NCBI RefSeq assembly: GCF_014851395.1
Contig: NW_024040152.1
Coordinates: forward strand, 22,326,144 to 22,390,143
Source of the DNA: Micropterus salmoides
Lineage: Eukaryota; Chordata; Actinopteri; Centrarchiformes; Centrarchidae
DNA: 64,000 nt
Reading direction: 5' to 3'
Shown here: positions 1 through 13,132 of the stretch, piece by piece
Position numbering within the stretch: position 1 is the first letter of the stretch
How the letters are laid out: each line of letters begins with the position of its first letter
Notes under the pieces: generated by a model
The model's database searches: none
What the model was told of the DNA's origin: nothing
The model's input: only the letters and a program-made list of their open reading frames with translations
Made by a program: the position numbers and the translations under genes

Positions 1-2879
1 AAACTAGCCATGTTATAGGTGTATTGATTGGTCAACAGATTGCTTATTTCCTGTAAACCGCATCTTTAACGTGAATGCCTTTATTAACTATATTGGTAAT
101 AAATGAGGGGAGGCCCCCCCATTTGGTTTTGTTTTCAAGTGGTTTGGGGCATAGTTACGGTTACTCAGATCAATCTCGATCTTTTTGCTACCATCAATGT
201 CTTTAAAAATGTAGATTGAAAACAAGGTTTCATGAGAGGCAATCAGGCCTTTGCAACTTGTCTTAGGTGCTTAGGCTGTCCAAATCTATATTGTCTTTAA
301 CATCGCTTACCACTACTCACTTTTATAGACCTGTTTTAATGTAATTATATTGTATTGATTAATTTTGACAGCACTTTTCTTGTCTTTTCTATTGTCTTAC
401 CTTGCATTTTGTCTTAAGTTTTTCTCCCATTCACTGTTTCTTTATGGGCATCAACTCCTGCTATCCTGTGAGACACAGCTGCAGTCGATGTGTGTGTGTT
501 TTATATGTGAGTGAGAGGAAGAGAGAGATCCCATGAGATTCTGCAGCTTTACCTCTCTCATTCCTCAATCACAATCCTGCTTCACAGCCCCCGAGCTCTC
601 GTCCCTCCCCCTTCATTTTCTTTTGAGTCCTGTTGTCATCCTTCCTCTCCCCCTCCCCATTTGGTGATAAAGATGTGGTCTTTGTCAGTTTCCGCCCCCC
701 CCCCCCCATTCCTTTTACTCATAGCCAGTTCTCACTCCCTTGTTTCTCCTTCCCACCTTTTTATTTAAAAAAATAAAAGTTCCATGCTTCACATTTAGAT
801 TTTTCTTCTTTTGTTATACATTTTTTTTTTGCCCCATGTGCAAAATGGCTTTCAAGCTAAACACATTTACATTGATGTTTTCAAAATATCAATGTTGACT
901 AATATGCACTGTCCCATATAGATGAATAAATAAAAACAATATATTCTGAGGACATTAAAGGTGGCTGATTATAGCCATTTTGCTGAAATATGTAATATAT
1001 TAATCATTGATAGTTATCCATTTGAAGGAGTTAAAGGTTTTACACTAAGGGCATTTGTTAGTGTAATCTGATTATTTTCCCATTACACCCCCATAGGCTA
1101 CTGATTGCACCCTCTGTTTTCTTCGAAATATAGGGTAACTTGGGGAATTGTACTGTGACTGAATCTAGAAAGCCAGCAGTGACATTCAGATTTGTTATCA
1201 TCCCACAGAACAATAAGATGAAAATAGTAGGATATAAAACAAAATGATTACAATTGTAGGAAAATTGAATTACCCACCCCAAGAAAAGAAGCTTAGTCTG
1301 AGAGAGGATGTCACAGTGAAAGCCAGTTACTGATATACTATGTAGACAAACATTACAGTTATCACTTAGCTGGTTGTCAGACCATATAACAGAGTGTCGG
1401 TCTTTATTTGGCAGCTGTATGGTGCCTAACTCTATTAAATAACTCATTGGACGCTAGTGGCATGTGAGAAGGCAACTGTTTAAACTGACGTATTACATAC
1501 AGTAGGACTGATGGGACCTTTATAAACTCTCCCTCTGCTTCATCTGTCATGTTTCCCTGCCTTGTATCTCCTCTAACCATCAGCTACTTCCTGCTTTACA
1601 CTCACCTGTGTCATTTCCTCTCCTCTCTCCTTTTTATATGTTTATAAAAGGTGTTCTTGTGACAGTTTCCTGTCAATCATTCTTATCGGTTTCACCCTCT
1701 TCCTCTCTCCACTCTAAGCTACATCTCCTAGAGGCCCCTGGTCTAGTACGTTATCAACTTTTATTTAGTTCAGCTTGTCTGCAGTCAGATCCTGTAGGCC
1801 CGGAGTTATTTGTTTTATTTATATTGTTTATATGTTGACAGTTGTTGTAGTAAACTTTGCCAGTGCACTTTTATTGACAGAGGAGCAACTGCATTTTCCA
1901 TCAGAACAACACAGTGTGTTTTGTCCACGTTCATTCAGTCTGGGATGTCGGTCAGTGATGGGGATGTATCTCCCGCTGTTAAAAACACAGGATAAAACAC
2001 AGGAAAAAGAAATGTGGGAAAATAATAAAATATTAAACAAATTAATATACATTATTCTCCCCTCAGTAGATCAGAAGTAAATAAGTTCAAGTGTTGTAAT
2101 GGATTTTAATAGCAGTTGTGGAATTTAAATTAGGGCAGTGACCAGGCCCAAGAGTTGCATTGTTGAGCAAGTCGGAGAGGTAGTGGAAAATATGTGAAGG
2201 GGAATATTAAATACATTTGGTCTCTCTCTTTCTCCCTCACTTTATCACACTCACACACACTCATGCACACTCCAGCTCACGTCTTAATTGCTGAGGCTTG
2301 ATGGGTACTTAACCTTGCCCCTTGCTGCTTATGCAAATGCAGAGAGGTCAGGAGTGTGCTGATTGGCTGGCTCGCTGTCAACTCAGCCAGAAAACTGTCG
2401 AGAATGCAGAGGAGAGGATGAGGGAGGAGAGGAGACTGGGGAGCAAGGGCAGGGGAAATATGGCAAAAGAGAAAAGGGACAGGGAAAGTACGGATGTAAT
2501 GGGGAAAAACATCAGTTACACTAGATTTCCGATTTATGATTTTAATGAGCAGTGTTTGCTGTAGAAAAAAAAGTTCACTTGAATTAAGCTGAGCTAAATC
2601 AAAATAGTTGGTATTTTACCACATTTTCCTGACAGGACCGGTGATAGAAAATAATCGTCTTAAGAAGCGCATAGAGCTAATCACAAAGTAGATATGTGCA
2701 TCTGAGTTACACAACCTTTCCTCAGTACTCTTACCAGTATGACCTCATCCTTTGAACAACATGTGTTTAAGGAACATATGGCTGACTCTGTGTGTGTAAT
2801 GAGCTCATCCTCTTCCCCCCTATGTAGCTATCTGTATAAGGCTCAGGGTCTTTAGCAGCAGGGAGAGTCATTGAGAGGG

Positions 2880-2880
2880 C

Positions 2881-2912
<32 letters not shown>

Positions 2913-2915
2913 ACA
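2880..2915. repeat. (CA)n microsatellite
   Basis: About 13 CA units followed by an interrupted CA-rich tail. Translated frames over it are poly(Cys-Val) or poly(His-Thr) artefacts. Confidence 0.97.
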
Positions 2916-3838
2916 GTTCATAGCTGCAAGCCTGTTTTGCATGTGTCTCCACCTGACAAAAAATCTGTGCTTCATTAGATGAGGTTCAAGGTCTTTATGT
3001 CTCAAATATTTATAAACCACAAAATTACCTATTACGTGTTTCTGAGTTGTGGTTATCATTTATAATGACTACAGAAAAACAAAGTAATGGTCCTATGTTC
3101 TAGACAACATTGTTACCTTTACTGGAGGCACAAGACACAATGGATAGAGCGACAGAATTCATCAGGTGCATAACAAAAATAAAATTAAGTTATTTTTGTA
3201 TAGCACTACACTTAATGAATAATGTTTAAGATAAAGGATTATACATTTTATCATATTTTATAACGTTTACATAGACAGCTTTTTGGTGGTGGTGGGGGGC
3301 ATGTGTGGCAGTGGTGAGAACACCAGCATTGTGGCTCATTTATATGATGAAGTCATAAATTGCACTATAGAAGACCGCTATAATCCACAAAGGAGAAGGG
3401 CCTCTCGTTCACTTCAAGTTTTGTTGTGAATAAGTTGAAGAGGCCCTTATATAGGTCATGCAGTGTGGTACATCGCAATGCCTAGAGTTATTTCAATGTC
3501 ATATTAATAGCAAAGGGGCTTCTCCAAGTCGGCCTGATCAATTCAGCTGGGCATTTAGTCTGGTCTAATTTGACTGATTCCCTTTGTCTACTCAGCTGTT
3601 AAAAACCAGAATGTACAGCACAGCCCTCCCTACCATACATGCATACAACAGAGGTCATACATGTATGCATAGACTACTGTACTCTTTTGCCATCGCCATT
3701 GGTGTGTGTACGTACAGCATGTGGGTGTTCGGACCCTGTGTGTGGGTGCGTGTGGTCTTGAGGCTATGGAGAGCAGTAACACAGAGTTGACAGGGGGCCT
3801 TAGAGATTTAGGGCAAGGTGCCAAGGAAGCCAGCAGAT

Positions 3839-3841
<3 letters not shown>

Positions 3842-3874
<33 letters not shown>

Positions 3875-3884
3875 ACACACACAC
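3842..3884. repeat. (CA)n microsatellite
   Basis: Uninterrupted CA units for about 30 bases, then CA broken by a CCC. Confidence 0.97.
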
Positions 3885-5190
3885 CACGTCCTCTGATCTC
3901 GGGGGGCATCTGTTCTGGTCCGGGTCACTGGCAGCGGGTGCTCGGTCGAGCTCAAAAGTATCACCACGGCAACTGCATCGCATAATTCCATTCCATCTCA
4001 TCCCCATCCGCGAACTGGGTGCGACGTGATTGGCCTGTTTCCCCTGGGGCGCTGAGGCGACGGCTCAGGCGCTGTCTGCTTACGCTCTGTGTCAGCTATG
4101 GCTCTGAGTCTGTGGGCGGGGAGCGAGTAGCACATTAAAGAAACGTTTGGCGCATTTTGGCAGGAGACGGTGTGAATTATGCAGACGCACCCCTGCTGTG
4201 CGTGTGTGTGAGAGTCTGTGTGCAGTGATGCTAGTGTGAGTTTTTCATGAGGAACAGACAATATTGGTCTTTTCTTTTTGTCTCACCTCACCCAGCCTTG
4301 AAAGTTTACCTCTGTCTATCTATTAATAACTGGAATCATGAGATATTCTGTTGCTGCATTCCTCCATCCCGCTGTCTGTTTTCAAGGTCTGTTTACATCA
4401 GAAAAGACAGTCACATCGCTGTGGATTATATTCATTGCCTTCTATAATAAAGGTAAAAGGTCAGTGGATGAAACCAGTGAATTTACTTGCACAATACAAA
4501 TGTGCATTTCGGAAGATCAATGGAAGTGCAGTTTCTCTGAATGTGCTGTTGAAACAGTTTTGTCTGTAGTGTGGCATCATAACAGGCTTTTATCTTTCTT
4601 CATGTTTCATCTTTTTTGGCATCTTAAGTAATTTGTTGTTACCTGCCCAACACTCGTATGCCAATAAACAGTTAGATTGGGAATAAAGATGAGAAGAGTC
4701 ACTAAAATAACCCTGAATACAAACAGCTCAAAATAATCATAAAAACCACTCCCATTTCTGCCTTTATGTCTCTTCCCTTCATTCCTCCACTCATCTCTCG
4801 CCAACTTTAGCTGTCATCTATCCCTCCCTTTCCTCATTCACATGGCAATGTAAGCTTGCTTTGAAATGAGTTGTCTCCCTTCACCTTTTCCCCCTCCTCA
4901 CACTGCATTCTCACAAACCACCTCCATCACTATCTCTCTTTGTTCGGTTTTAGAACACATAGTATGAATTAAAACACAACTGACAATTTGTATCCACTTT
5001 CAATGCACCTCCTCTGTCCTCCTGTCACTATTCCTACCTCACTCTGCCACCCTCCTCTCTTGCCCCAGCTGTCAGGAAGCTTCATTATTAAAAATTCATG
5101 GATGGGTCTGCATGGCTCTTCCAAAAGCTTTTTGTCTGTCAGACAGAGTGTCTCAAATCTCACCGCTCCCAACTGGAGGTGACAGAAAGA

Positions 5191-5191
<1 letters not shown>

Positions 5192-5240
<49 letters not shown>
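5192..5240. repeat. (CA)n microsatellite
   Basis: About 24 perfect CA units, followed by a looser AC-rich tail to about 5260. Confidence 0.97.
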
Positions 5241-5242
<2 letters not shown>

Positions 5243-5754
5243 TAAACACATACACACATAGTCCTCGTGGTTTGCTACACTATTTTACTCCAGGCTGTTG
5301 TAAATCAAATCATCCTGAAAATGGGATTCTTAGTGCTACTTTTCATTTCTAATAATAAGTCATTGTAAAATACCTTATCAGTGCCTACGCTCTTGCCATT
5401 GACCACATCACGCTGTGTCCAGCTTTTCATGAATGTTGTAAATGCACACCACAGTGTTCTAAATCCCCAGTTTTGGCTTGGATATGTTTTTCTCTCATCC
5501 GATGTCATGGTGACCTGTTTTGTCAGGAAAAACAATGTTGTGAATTTCATGTTTCATGTCTTCTATCATGTTGTACTGGCTCTTTTTTTAGACATGGGCT
5601 GTGCCGTACAGTACGTTGGTCACTTTTTCTGTCACTCCTCTCACACCCTTCCACATGCACACACCGGTGCATATAATGTATTGTGCTATGATTGAACAAG
5701 TTGTATTAATTACATGATGTACAGCATAGCAGATCCCATTTTACCAGATTAGAC

Positions 5755-6566
5755 TAAGGGCCAGCTTTTCTGACATCCCGAATAAAGAGTACTAAATTCT
5801 GTGTGCATTCTAAAATATATTACATGTTATTGTAGTACCTGTTATGGATGTTCAAGTAAGAATTATTGCGTGCAAACACAATGGAGGTGGCAGTGTTTAA
5901 ATGATTGTTTAGTGTTTCAATGGTTTCGGCCATGGAGAGTTGGGAGAGAAAGCAGCCACTGCGTAAAAACCTTGTTTCTTTTTCATTCAGTGCGTCCCGA
6001 ATATGTGGAAATCGTATGTACCTGCCCATCCTCCCTAAGATTACACTAAGTACTTAGGACAGCACACCTGAAAAACTACTTTGGGAAACCACAGCAGAAA
6101 AAGATACATTATGCTGAAATGACCCAGATGCGAGGAAATGCCAGCATTTTTTTTTTATTTCTATATATTGGATTTTGAATGTTATTATCTAATTTTAGTT
6201 TCTCCATGTCTTCTTTCATTACGCCTATGTCTCCTTCTCACAACCATAAGAGCAGCCAACTCTCTTTCAAACGTATTAAATACAGATGATGTTGCACTCA
6301 CATTAAATTGCTTTTAGACTTGTTAGATCACACTGTGTGTAGTAAATAAAGTATTTGCATGTTACCCTCCCATTACTTTGCACAATAAAATTGCACCCCA
6401 AATTGCATATTCATTAAGGCAAAAGTAGTAAATGAACAACAGGTGTTATCTTACACTTTTGGAAGACGTCATTCTCCGTGTTAGTAGACGAGCTTACGTG
6501 TTTTCTGATGATATCAAGTTTGCACACATTTTTACTCATGCAAACCTTTAGTAAATCTGGCCCTAA
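5755..6566. mobile_element. Possible non-autonomous DNA transposon
   Basis: The left edge reads TAAGGGCCAGCTTTT and the right edge, reverse-complemented, reads TTAGGGCCAGATTTACTA, so about 10-12 bases form an inverted terminal match. The right edge resembles the end of a repeat common in fish genomes, recalled from general knowledge and not checked. No transposase frame is seen inside. The inverted match is short, so this could be chance. Confidence 0.35.
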
Positions 6567-7760
6567 ATGTGCATATCCCTTCGGCTGGCTCCAAGGGGAT
6601 TACACAGCTAGAAGGACGTCACATAGGGTGAGTCTGTGCTAACATGGGCCATGACCATATAAGGGGCTAAGTTTATCAAGTTTATCTTGCTAGTGACTTG
6701 CATTACTGTTCTCATGCTCCTCTACCAACCACCTCTTTCTCCTAAAATCTTTTTTCTATCTCTGAGTGGCATAGCTCTAGCAATTGTGTTTATTAAAGTT
6801 AAAATATGACATGACACAATGCTAATTATACTATGGCTATTCAAAAACCTAGGTTGCCCATCTTCTAGAATTCACCTTTGTTGTCAGTTCTTCGAGCTTA
6901 CAACACAGGACAACATGATACAATAGAAGAGATTCAATTCTAGAGAGGTATGGGCTGATGGATGATCACATTGTTTGTTGATCAAAGCTACTACAAATGA
7001 TTTATGAGACATTGTGATGTGACAGTTAATCGACACGCAAGTAAAACAGAGTTAATAGTTTTCAACTTAATCCAAATTTTAATACCTCTGTTTGATATAG
7101 TGGACATAACAAACCAAATTTGTGCTGTGGGAATTACCTTAAGTACATTCTTCTCCATGCTCTCATGGACATTTCAGAAGGGAATAGCTTACATGCTGAA
7201 ACAAAACTAAAGTTCTCCTTGTGGTAGGAAACTTTCACAGTCAGGTAACAAGGTGTCCCACTGTAACACAGACCATTACTGACATAGACGTGTGCTACTT
7301 TATGGGGCAACGAACTGGCTTTGTTACTTATTTCCACAATACAGATTATGGCAAATCCAGTCAGCATCTAATTTATATTGCTTCTTGGGCATTTTTATAT
7401 GACAGAGAGAGAGAGATGTCCATTGCAGTCAATCCAGTATATCTTCATTAAGCATTGCAATTGCTTTAGAAATGTTATAGTGAAGTTTCCAATATTACCT
7501 GCGCACACATGTTCACATGGGGTAGCTTTAAATGCATTTGTCAGACAGTCCAGAACTATTTGAATATAAGGTTGACCAAAAGTTTTGAGACAACCGTGGG
7601 ACCGCAGTGTGCTGGTGTGGTGCTAGCTGTCTTTTTGTACCATAATTTTTTGTTCTCTTGGTTAAACCAAACACATTTTGCTGGAATTGTGAAAAAATTC
7701 ATTATTATCTACTAATGTTAATTCCCTCTTATATGTTTCTCTTTGCATTTGTTTGAATAG

Positions 7761-7857
7761 AAAAGCCCAGGAACAGGATAAAAAGGTGGTAGTAGCAGGT
7801 TGTGTTCCCCAGGCCCAGCCACGGATGGACTACCTCAAAGGACTCAGCATCATTGGG
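7761..7857 (+). CDS. cdkal1: cdkal1 internal exon: third cysteine of the N-terminal cluster
   Basis: This exon encodes KAQEQDKKVVVAGCVPQAQP followed by RMDYLKGLSIIG. It matches the end of the MTTase N-terminal (UPF0004) domain of vertebrate CDKAL1, the enzyme that adds a methylthio group to t6A37 of tRNA-Lys(UUU) to give ms2t6A. The cysteine in AGCVPQ is the third ligand of the auxiliary [4Fe-4S] cluster in this family. The exon is 97 bases. Its first base completes a split codon and it ends in phase 0. The acceptor is TTTGAATAG after a T-rich tract, and the donor is GGG|GTATGT. The next exon continues the frame with VQQIDRVVEVV, as in the human protein. CDK5RAP1, the mitochondrial relative, differs in the motifs that follow, so I am confident of the paralogue. 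Confidence 0.95.
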
Positions 7858-8697
7858 GTATGTGTGTGCTTTGGCTTACTTTTATTATAGGATAATCTGA
7901 GGAATATGGAAGGGGGGTTACAAAAAAAGTATCAGATAGGAGTCGTGGAGAACGGTCCTGACACAGTTGAAAAGGAATAAAGGAAGTGTAATGTATTTGA
8001 AGTGCAAAGAGGACAAAGGTAACGAAATAAGCAACAAATAACATAACAGTGACACAAATAGCATTGATGCTATTTTATAGTCCACATTGATTGTCATTGT
8101 TATTGATTGATAAGAGTTTTAACACTAAATTGAATTGTCTTTAGCAAATCAGTAACCTCGGTGCTTCATTTGAACAAGGTTGAAAGACAATAGAGGACTG
8201 ACATTAAATTACTACTCTGTCTGTTACATGTTTTATGGTACAGTTAGCTCCCACAGCTGCTGAAGAATGCTAGCAACCAGCCAATCTGAACTTCTTAGGG
8301 CTGCACCTAACAATATATTTTTTAGATTGATTAAAGAAACAATAATTACATTCCACCATAAATGTAATACCCGATTAATATAACAGTTCATTTATCCAAA
8401 ATAAATATCAAGAACTTGTCTAATTAATAATTAAATATTTTCTTCAAGCATTCCACCTCATTGATGTGCGATGATGATGATAATGATAATAATAATAATA
8501 ACAAAAATAAATAATAAACCCTATTTGATAGATCAGAAAAATATTGGATGTCAAATTCAAAAGGATTGCTGTGACGTGGATTTAATCACTGAATGAAAAC
8601 TCTTTCCCTTAACTGGAAAATAAGTATTTTTACTTAAGTACGACATGGATTTATTTCACCACTGGTGTAATATACCTACGCAGTAAAATAATCACTT

Positions 8698-8766
8698 GCA
8701 AATCGATTACGAAAATATGTCTATTTGCACAATGGTTATGCAAATCGACATATTTTCATAATCAAT
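8698..8766. repeat. Imperfect hairpin with octamer-like motif
   Basis: Two arms of about 32 bases are inverted around a 3-5 base centre and match at roughly four positions in five. Both arms carry AAAATATGTC. The right arm contains ATGCAAAT, the POU-factor octamer, and the left arm has the degraded form ATTTGCAC. The hairpin may be a tiny MITE or an old palindromic repeat. No flanking duplication is evident. Confidence 0.75.
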
Positions 8767-9589
8767 GATGTTGGTGAGTCACCCCAGCTCTACTTCTTTA
8801 ATAGTCAGCTTTAATATTGCTAAAAATTCTCACTTGAGATAGTGCTCGCCCCGTAGACACTAACCCATACACTGTACATGGTCTAGTGTCTAGGCTCTAC
8901 GCTAAAGAAGGTCAAATCCCAAAAGTCCTTTTATGTTCTTCTTGCATAAATGTAATTGCCCAGTTTTCTTAGTAGATGTACAGTCTCGTCCTCCACATGC
9001 ATAATACTTCCCATCAGTGTAGAAAGATCGAGTATGTTAACCTTTATACTATGGGGATGTCTGATGTGTGGAGAAAGACAGCGGTAGGAAGGGTCAAGTG
9101 AATGATGTGAAGACCTTATTGCTTTGGGCCTTCACCAAAAACTGGCTTTTCAAATGCCTTTTATTTGAAAGTGGCAATCGACAGTCTGCACCTCCAGTTG
9201 TTTTGTAGTATTGAGGCAGTGAAATGAGAGAACAGAGGGGTGCAGATAACATAGAGCCAACAAACAACAGAGAAGGTTCTGCCGCTAAAATCAGGGAAGT
9301 CAGAAATATGCAGCTGTAACAACAGGATTGTTTGTTATTTTGGATTGCAGTCCCTGAGCTATTACATTTACTCTGAGGTACTGGTTTGAATGACTGTATG
9401 TGATATGGAACAATTACACTGCTCAAAAATTAAGGGAAAACATAAGAGATTGTTAATCAGCGTCACCTGCTTTGGTGCGAATGGAAGTTACAACAGGTGT
9501 GCTGGACAGGCAACTACTAGACAACCCCCAAAAAGGGAATGGTTGTGTAGGCAGTGGTCACAGACAACAGTGTCTGCTCCTTTGTGTTA

Positions 9590-9915
9590 GTAGGAACATC
9601 AGGAGTACTGCCAGAGCCCTACAAAATGACCTCCAGCGGGCTACTGTTGTGCAAGTTTCTGACCAAACTGTCAGAATAAGGATGCGGGCCCGACGTCCTG
9701 CTGTGTGATCTTTGCTCACAACTCACCAATGTGCAGCTCGATTGGCATTCGCCAGTAAACACCAGATTTGGCAGGTCCGCCATTGTTCCCCTGTTGTCTT
9801 CACAGATAAGAGCAGGTTCACACTGAGCACATGTGACAGACATGATAGAGTTTGGAGACGCTGTGTGAACGGTATACTGCCTGCAACATCATTCAGCATG
9901 ACCTGTTTGGCAATA
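9590..9915 (+). pseudogene. Tc1-like transposase fragment, disabled
   Basis: One frame encodes RALQNDLQRATVVQVSDQTV, the second helix-turn-helix of the DNA-binding region. After an in-frame stop at 9706-9708 the same frame resumes with RLAFASKHQIWQVRH and then VVFTDKSRFTLSTCDRHDRV, which corresponds to the second aspartate of the DDE catalytic triad (usually FSDES). The glutamate part of the triad is absent. The upstream end of the coding sequence is in another frame, which implies at least one more frameshift. Similarity to fish Tc1 elements is recalled from family knowledge. Confidence 0.85.
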
Positions 9916-10230
9916 GGGCAAAGTAGTAGTAGTAGTAGTTCTATTAGAAATAATGGTAAAATGTTGCTACTTCTCAGATGATTTATTAACTCGGTAAAAA
10001 CTTTTAAATGAGTTTATAGTCGCAGTCGCTAGTTTCAAGTCTTCAACACAGCATGATGTTCGTTTAGTATATTATTGTCCTATTTAGGGGAAAATAGACG
10101 ATAATGCAGCGTATGCTTCTGGACAGGACTACCTTGTAATTGACCGGTCGCTACCATGGCAAACTGTTCATCAGGATAGAGGCGACTCGTGTCCGCTGCT
10201 CTGTGTACATTTTTCATAAATGGCTGTCAG

Positions 10231-10408
10231 CAGGAGAGCACGTAATATTTGAGTCTGTTAGTATGTTTTGTTTTAAAAGTAAATTGTTTTGTTAACCTTT
10301 TTATTTTTTATAATTTTAGCAGGAGAGCACGTAATATTTGAGTCTGTTAGTATGTTTTGTTTTAAAAGTAAATTGTTTTGTTAACCTTTTTATTTTTTAT
10401 AATTTTAA
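10231..10408. repeat. 89-bp tandem duplication, two copies
   Basis: The block starting CAGGAGAGCACGTAATATTT at 10231 is repeated from 10320 with the same order and spacing. The copies appear almost identical, the clearest change being TTTTAG versus TTTTAA at the unit end. It lies inside the Tc1-like relic, so it arose after or together with the internal replacement of that element. Confidence 0.95.
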
Positions 10409-11424
10409 CAGTAAAATTTTTTTTGGCCGGTGGGGCCAGTTGCAAAAAAGTTTAACGTTGAGCACTGAATGTACAGTAAAGATTTTGAACTAGCTCATTC
10501 ATTAAGATCTGAAGTGTGATTTAAGTGTTCTCTTAATTTTTTAAACAGTGTATTGAATTTTCTGTTTGTTTCACTTCAGCAGTCACAGGAGGAAATTAAA
10601 AAGATGTGTCAAGGTGATCACTATTTAACAGCTAAATGAGTGTTCCTCATTGAATCATTGCAATTAGAGTGTGTCTATCTTCTGCTACTTTCCAGGACCC
10701 TGCAAAATCATACTGAGTCTTTAGTGTACTACTGACATCTTTTAAACTGCAGGGTGTTGTTGAGGGTGAACGTTATTTTGGTATTGTTGTCAGAACAGTC
10801 TTGCAAGCACTCATGTAAACACAAATCCATCAGACAATCCAACACAAATAAACAATGTCAAGTTGTTAAAATATTCCTTGTATTTGAGCAATGTGCAAAC
10901 GTGCTTTACCACACGTAAAAACATTTATTCCATGTTTAGAAGAGCTAAATAATTCCAGCATAGATAAGTTGGTCAAGCATCATTTATGCATTCATTCTTT
11001 TGTTCGCTCTTTGCTCACAGAGAGCCAAGCTGTGCCTTCTCGGTCACCACAGAAAACCTTGATCTTAATTTCACCAAATGCTGAATTAATTTGCCTGCAT
11101 AAAAAGAAAACTGCTTTGTTGAAAATAGAGATAAATCAAACAATCTGAAGTCCATTGTTAACTGCCACTGTTTTAAAGATACGGTGGAGGTGTCTCAAAT
11201 CATTACGTTAAATATCATTTACCATAAATAATGTTATTCCATTTAAGTAAACATGCCACCGTGTAACATAATTACATTCAAATCAAGTGGCACGTATGTA
11301 TAATATAATTGCATTCAGATGAACAGGCTTGTACATGCAATAGCCTTCAGGGGGAAGCAGAAACATCTGGGAAGCTAACTACTGTTGGTCCTTTCATTGT
11401 CTTGACTAGATTGGATTATGCATT

Positions 11425-11425
<1 letters not shown>

Positions 11426-11488
<63 letters not shown>
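11426..11488. repeat. (CA)n microsatellite, long
   Basis: About 31 perfect CA units. Confidence 0.98.
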
Positions 11489-11490
<2 letters not shown>

Positions 11491-12194
11491 TGGACGCAAG
11501 CATGGACCGCCACAGCAAACAAAGACAAAGGTATATGAGTATGCAGGCACTCCCCTTGTGTATCCTTGGTAGTTACAACCAACCACACGACGACAGTGAC
11601 AGTTGGTGGGTTATGCAAATTAGATGCAAATAACCAGTCGCAAAATTTGTATATAGTGATTGCACTAACGGCTAGATAAGGGGTGTAGTTAAAGACAAAA
11701 AGGGCTTTTGTTAAATCCATTCAGTTTAATTGACCTGTGTGTCATCTTTTATGTGTATTTCTGTTGTTCCTGCTGTGAAATCAATGACAGTTTATTGTGT
11801 ATAAGGCATCAGTCATGCAAGCCTACAGTGTTTTGCGTCTCTGAACTAGACACGTCACATTCTATATCTGAGACACATCACACACATCCACACACACACG
11901 TACACAGTGTTTCCTAGGTAATTACAGGATTGCAGTCGGTAAGCAATGTTGTAAACATGAAAAACATCCGTAACATCAGACTTCTCAGCCTTGGGGGTTG
12001 GTGGGCTATATTAGTGAATATTGTGAGAGCAGTTTCTGATGTTTTATGATTTAACCTGATTACTCACAAATTATGTTACACAAATTGACAAGTCAGCTTA
12101 AAAAAATAAGCAGGGTTGCAGTGATTCCTTGGGTTTCTTATAACTTAAATACTAAAAAGGTTTTGCATTCACTTCCTTATCCATAAAAATATCT

Positions 12195-12224
12195 GTCTAT
12201 CCATCTATCTATCTATCTATCTAT
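12195..12224. repeat. (CTAT)n microsatellite
   Basis: Tetranucleotide CTAT/CATC units over about 30 bases. Confidence 0.95.
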
Positions 12225-13083
12225 GAAAGAAGGGTAACTCTGGATAATGGGCCTAGAGGCATTAAGAACAGGTGCCAAGGGCTAGAGCATGGACCTCAAA
12301 GAATAGAGAAAGTGAGCAAATTAGAGGTGGAAGGGATGCTGGGAGGAATGCAAGGACAAATAATGTCAGGATAAATTATTTTCTCCCCCTTCTTGCTGCT
12401 TTATCCCTCTCCATCCTTCTATGTTGCTTCCTCTCATTCACCCCCCTTTCCTCTACAAAGTAATAGTATAAGGATGCTAGATTTGTAAAAGCAGTGCTGT
12501 TTTCAGTCTTAGAGTAGAATATTCTGGCCCTTTTAGTATCCGAATAGTCTGCTCTTTCCTATTTTCCCTGCATGAATTGGTTGTGTTTCAGAGTTCCCTT
12601 TTGCTGATATGCAGCATTTTCCCAGCAGGAGGCAATGAGGAGAATGACTCTCTTGCTTTATCATAACATGATTCAGTTTTAATCTTTCTCTCATAATCTA
12701 AAGATGTGCTATTTGTTTATTCTCCAGTCTGCCTCTGTACCTCTTCCTGCTCAGCCTCTTGTTTCTACTTCATGAAATCCTACCGCCAGACTGTGTCTCT
12801 GTCAATATGTGGTGCTAAAGCTACACAGACACCTAGTGGCATTTAGGAAATATATACCACTTAATCCTAGTTGGAGGAAACTTGGTGTGATTGTATCCGT
12901 TTGTACTCATTTGTCCGTGTTCATACTCCATATACTGCCTTTGTGTACATTTGTATGGCCACCTTGTTTTAAATGTGGATCAGCAGATGTCTTTGTTGGC
13001 AGTCAATATCAAGCTTTTGTTTGACTACATGGACTTCAACATCAATAAACATCTTTTCCCATGTGTGTCTGTCTGTACTTCAG

Positions 13084-13132
13084 GTCCAGCAGATTGATCG
13101 AGTGGTGGAAGTAGTGGACGAGGCCGTTAAAG
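13084..13132 (+). CDS. cdkal1: cdkal1 internal exon: linker to the radical-SAM domain
   Basis: This 49-base exon encodes VQQIDRVVEVVDEAVK plus the first base of a glycine codon. It lies at the end of the MTTase N-terminal domain, where CDKAL1 proteins read GVQQIDRVVEVVEE or similar. The acceptor is TGTACTTCAG and the donor is AAG|GTATTT. It starts in phase 0 and ends in phase 1, and the next exon restores the codon as GGC. The small size and perfect phase fit, together with near identity to the human sequence, make the call secure. Confidence 0.95.

Larger units (their letters stand above)
1..7760 (+). other. cdkal1: cdkal1 intron (3' part)
   Basis: This stretch precedes the first exon in the window and ends in a pyrimidine-rich tract and AG at 7759-7760. 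I looked for the preceding cdkal1 exon, which should encode the N-terminal cysteine motif NSCTVK, and did not see it. The stretch holds CA microsatellites, C- and T-rich low-complexity DNA near 560-760, and one possible terminal-repeat element at 5755-6566. The many short open frames here have no recognisable family and are not annotated. Confidence 0.8.
9417..10550 (+). mobile_element. Tc1/mariner-like transposon relic
   Basis: The left end begins CACTGCTCAAAAATTAAGGG and the right end reads, in reverse, CACTGTTTAAAAAATTAAGA. These form inverted terminal repeats of about 25 bases. Each end is flanked by TA (9415-9416 and 10551-10552), the target duplicated by this superfamily. The left half keeps transposase-like coding sequence. 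The right third keeps a typical 3' end from about 10445. Between about 9920 and 10440 the sequence does not continue the transposase and includes an 89-bp tandem duplication, so the interior has been replaced or rearranged. It cannot be autonomous. Confidence 0.85.
7858..13083 (+). other. cdkal1: cdkal1 intron, 5.2 kb
   Basis: This intron opens with GTATGTGTG and closes with a pyrimidine tract and CAG at 13081-13083. It contains a Tc1-like transposon relic, a hairpin at 8698-8766, a long CA microsatellite and a CTAT repeat. Between these I see no gene. Confidence 0.9.
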
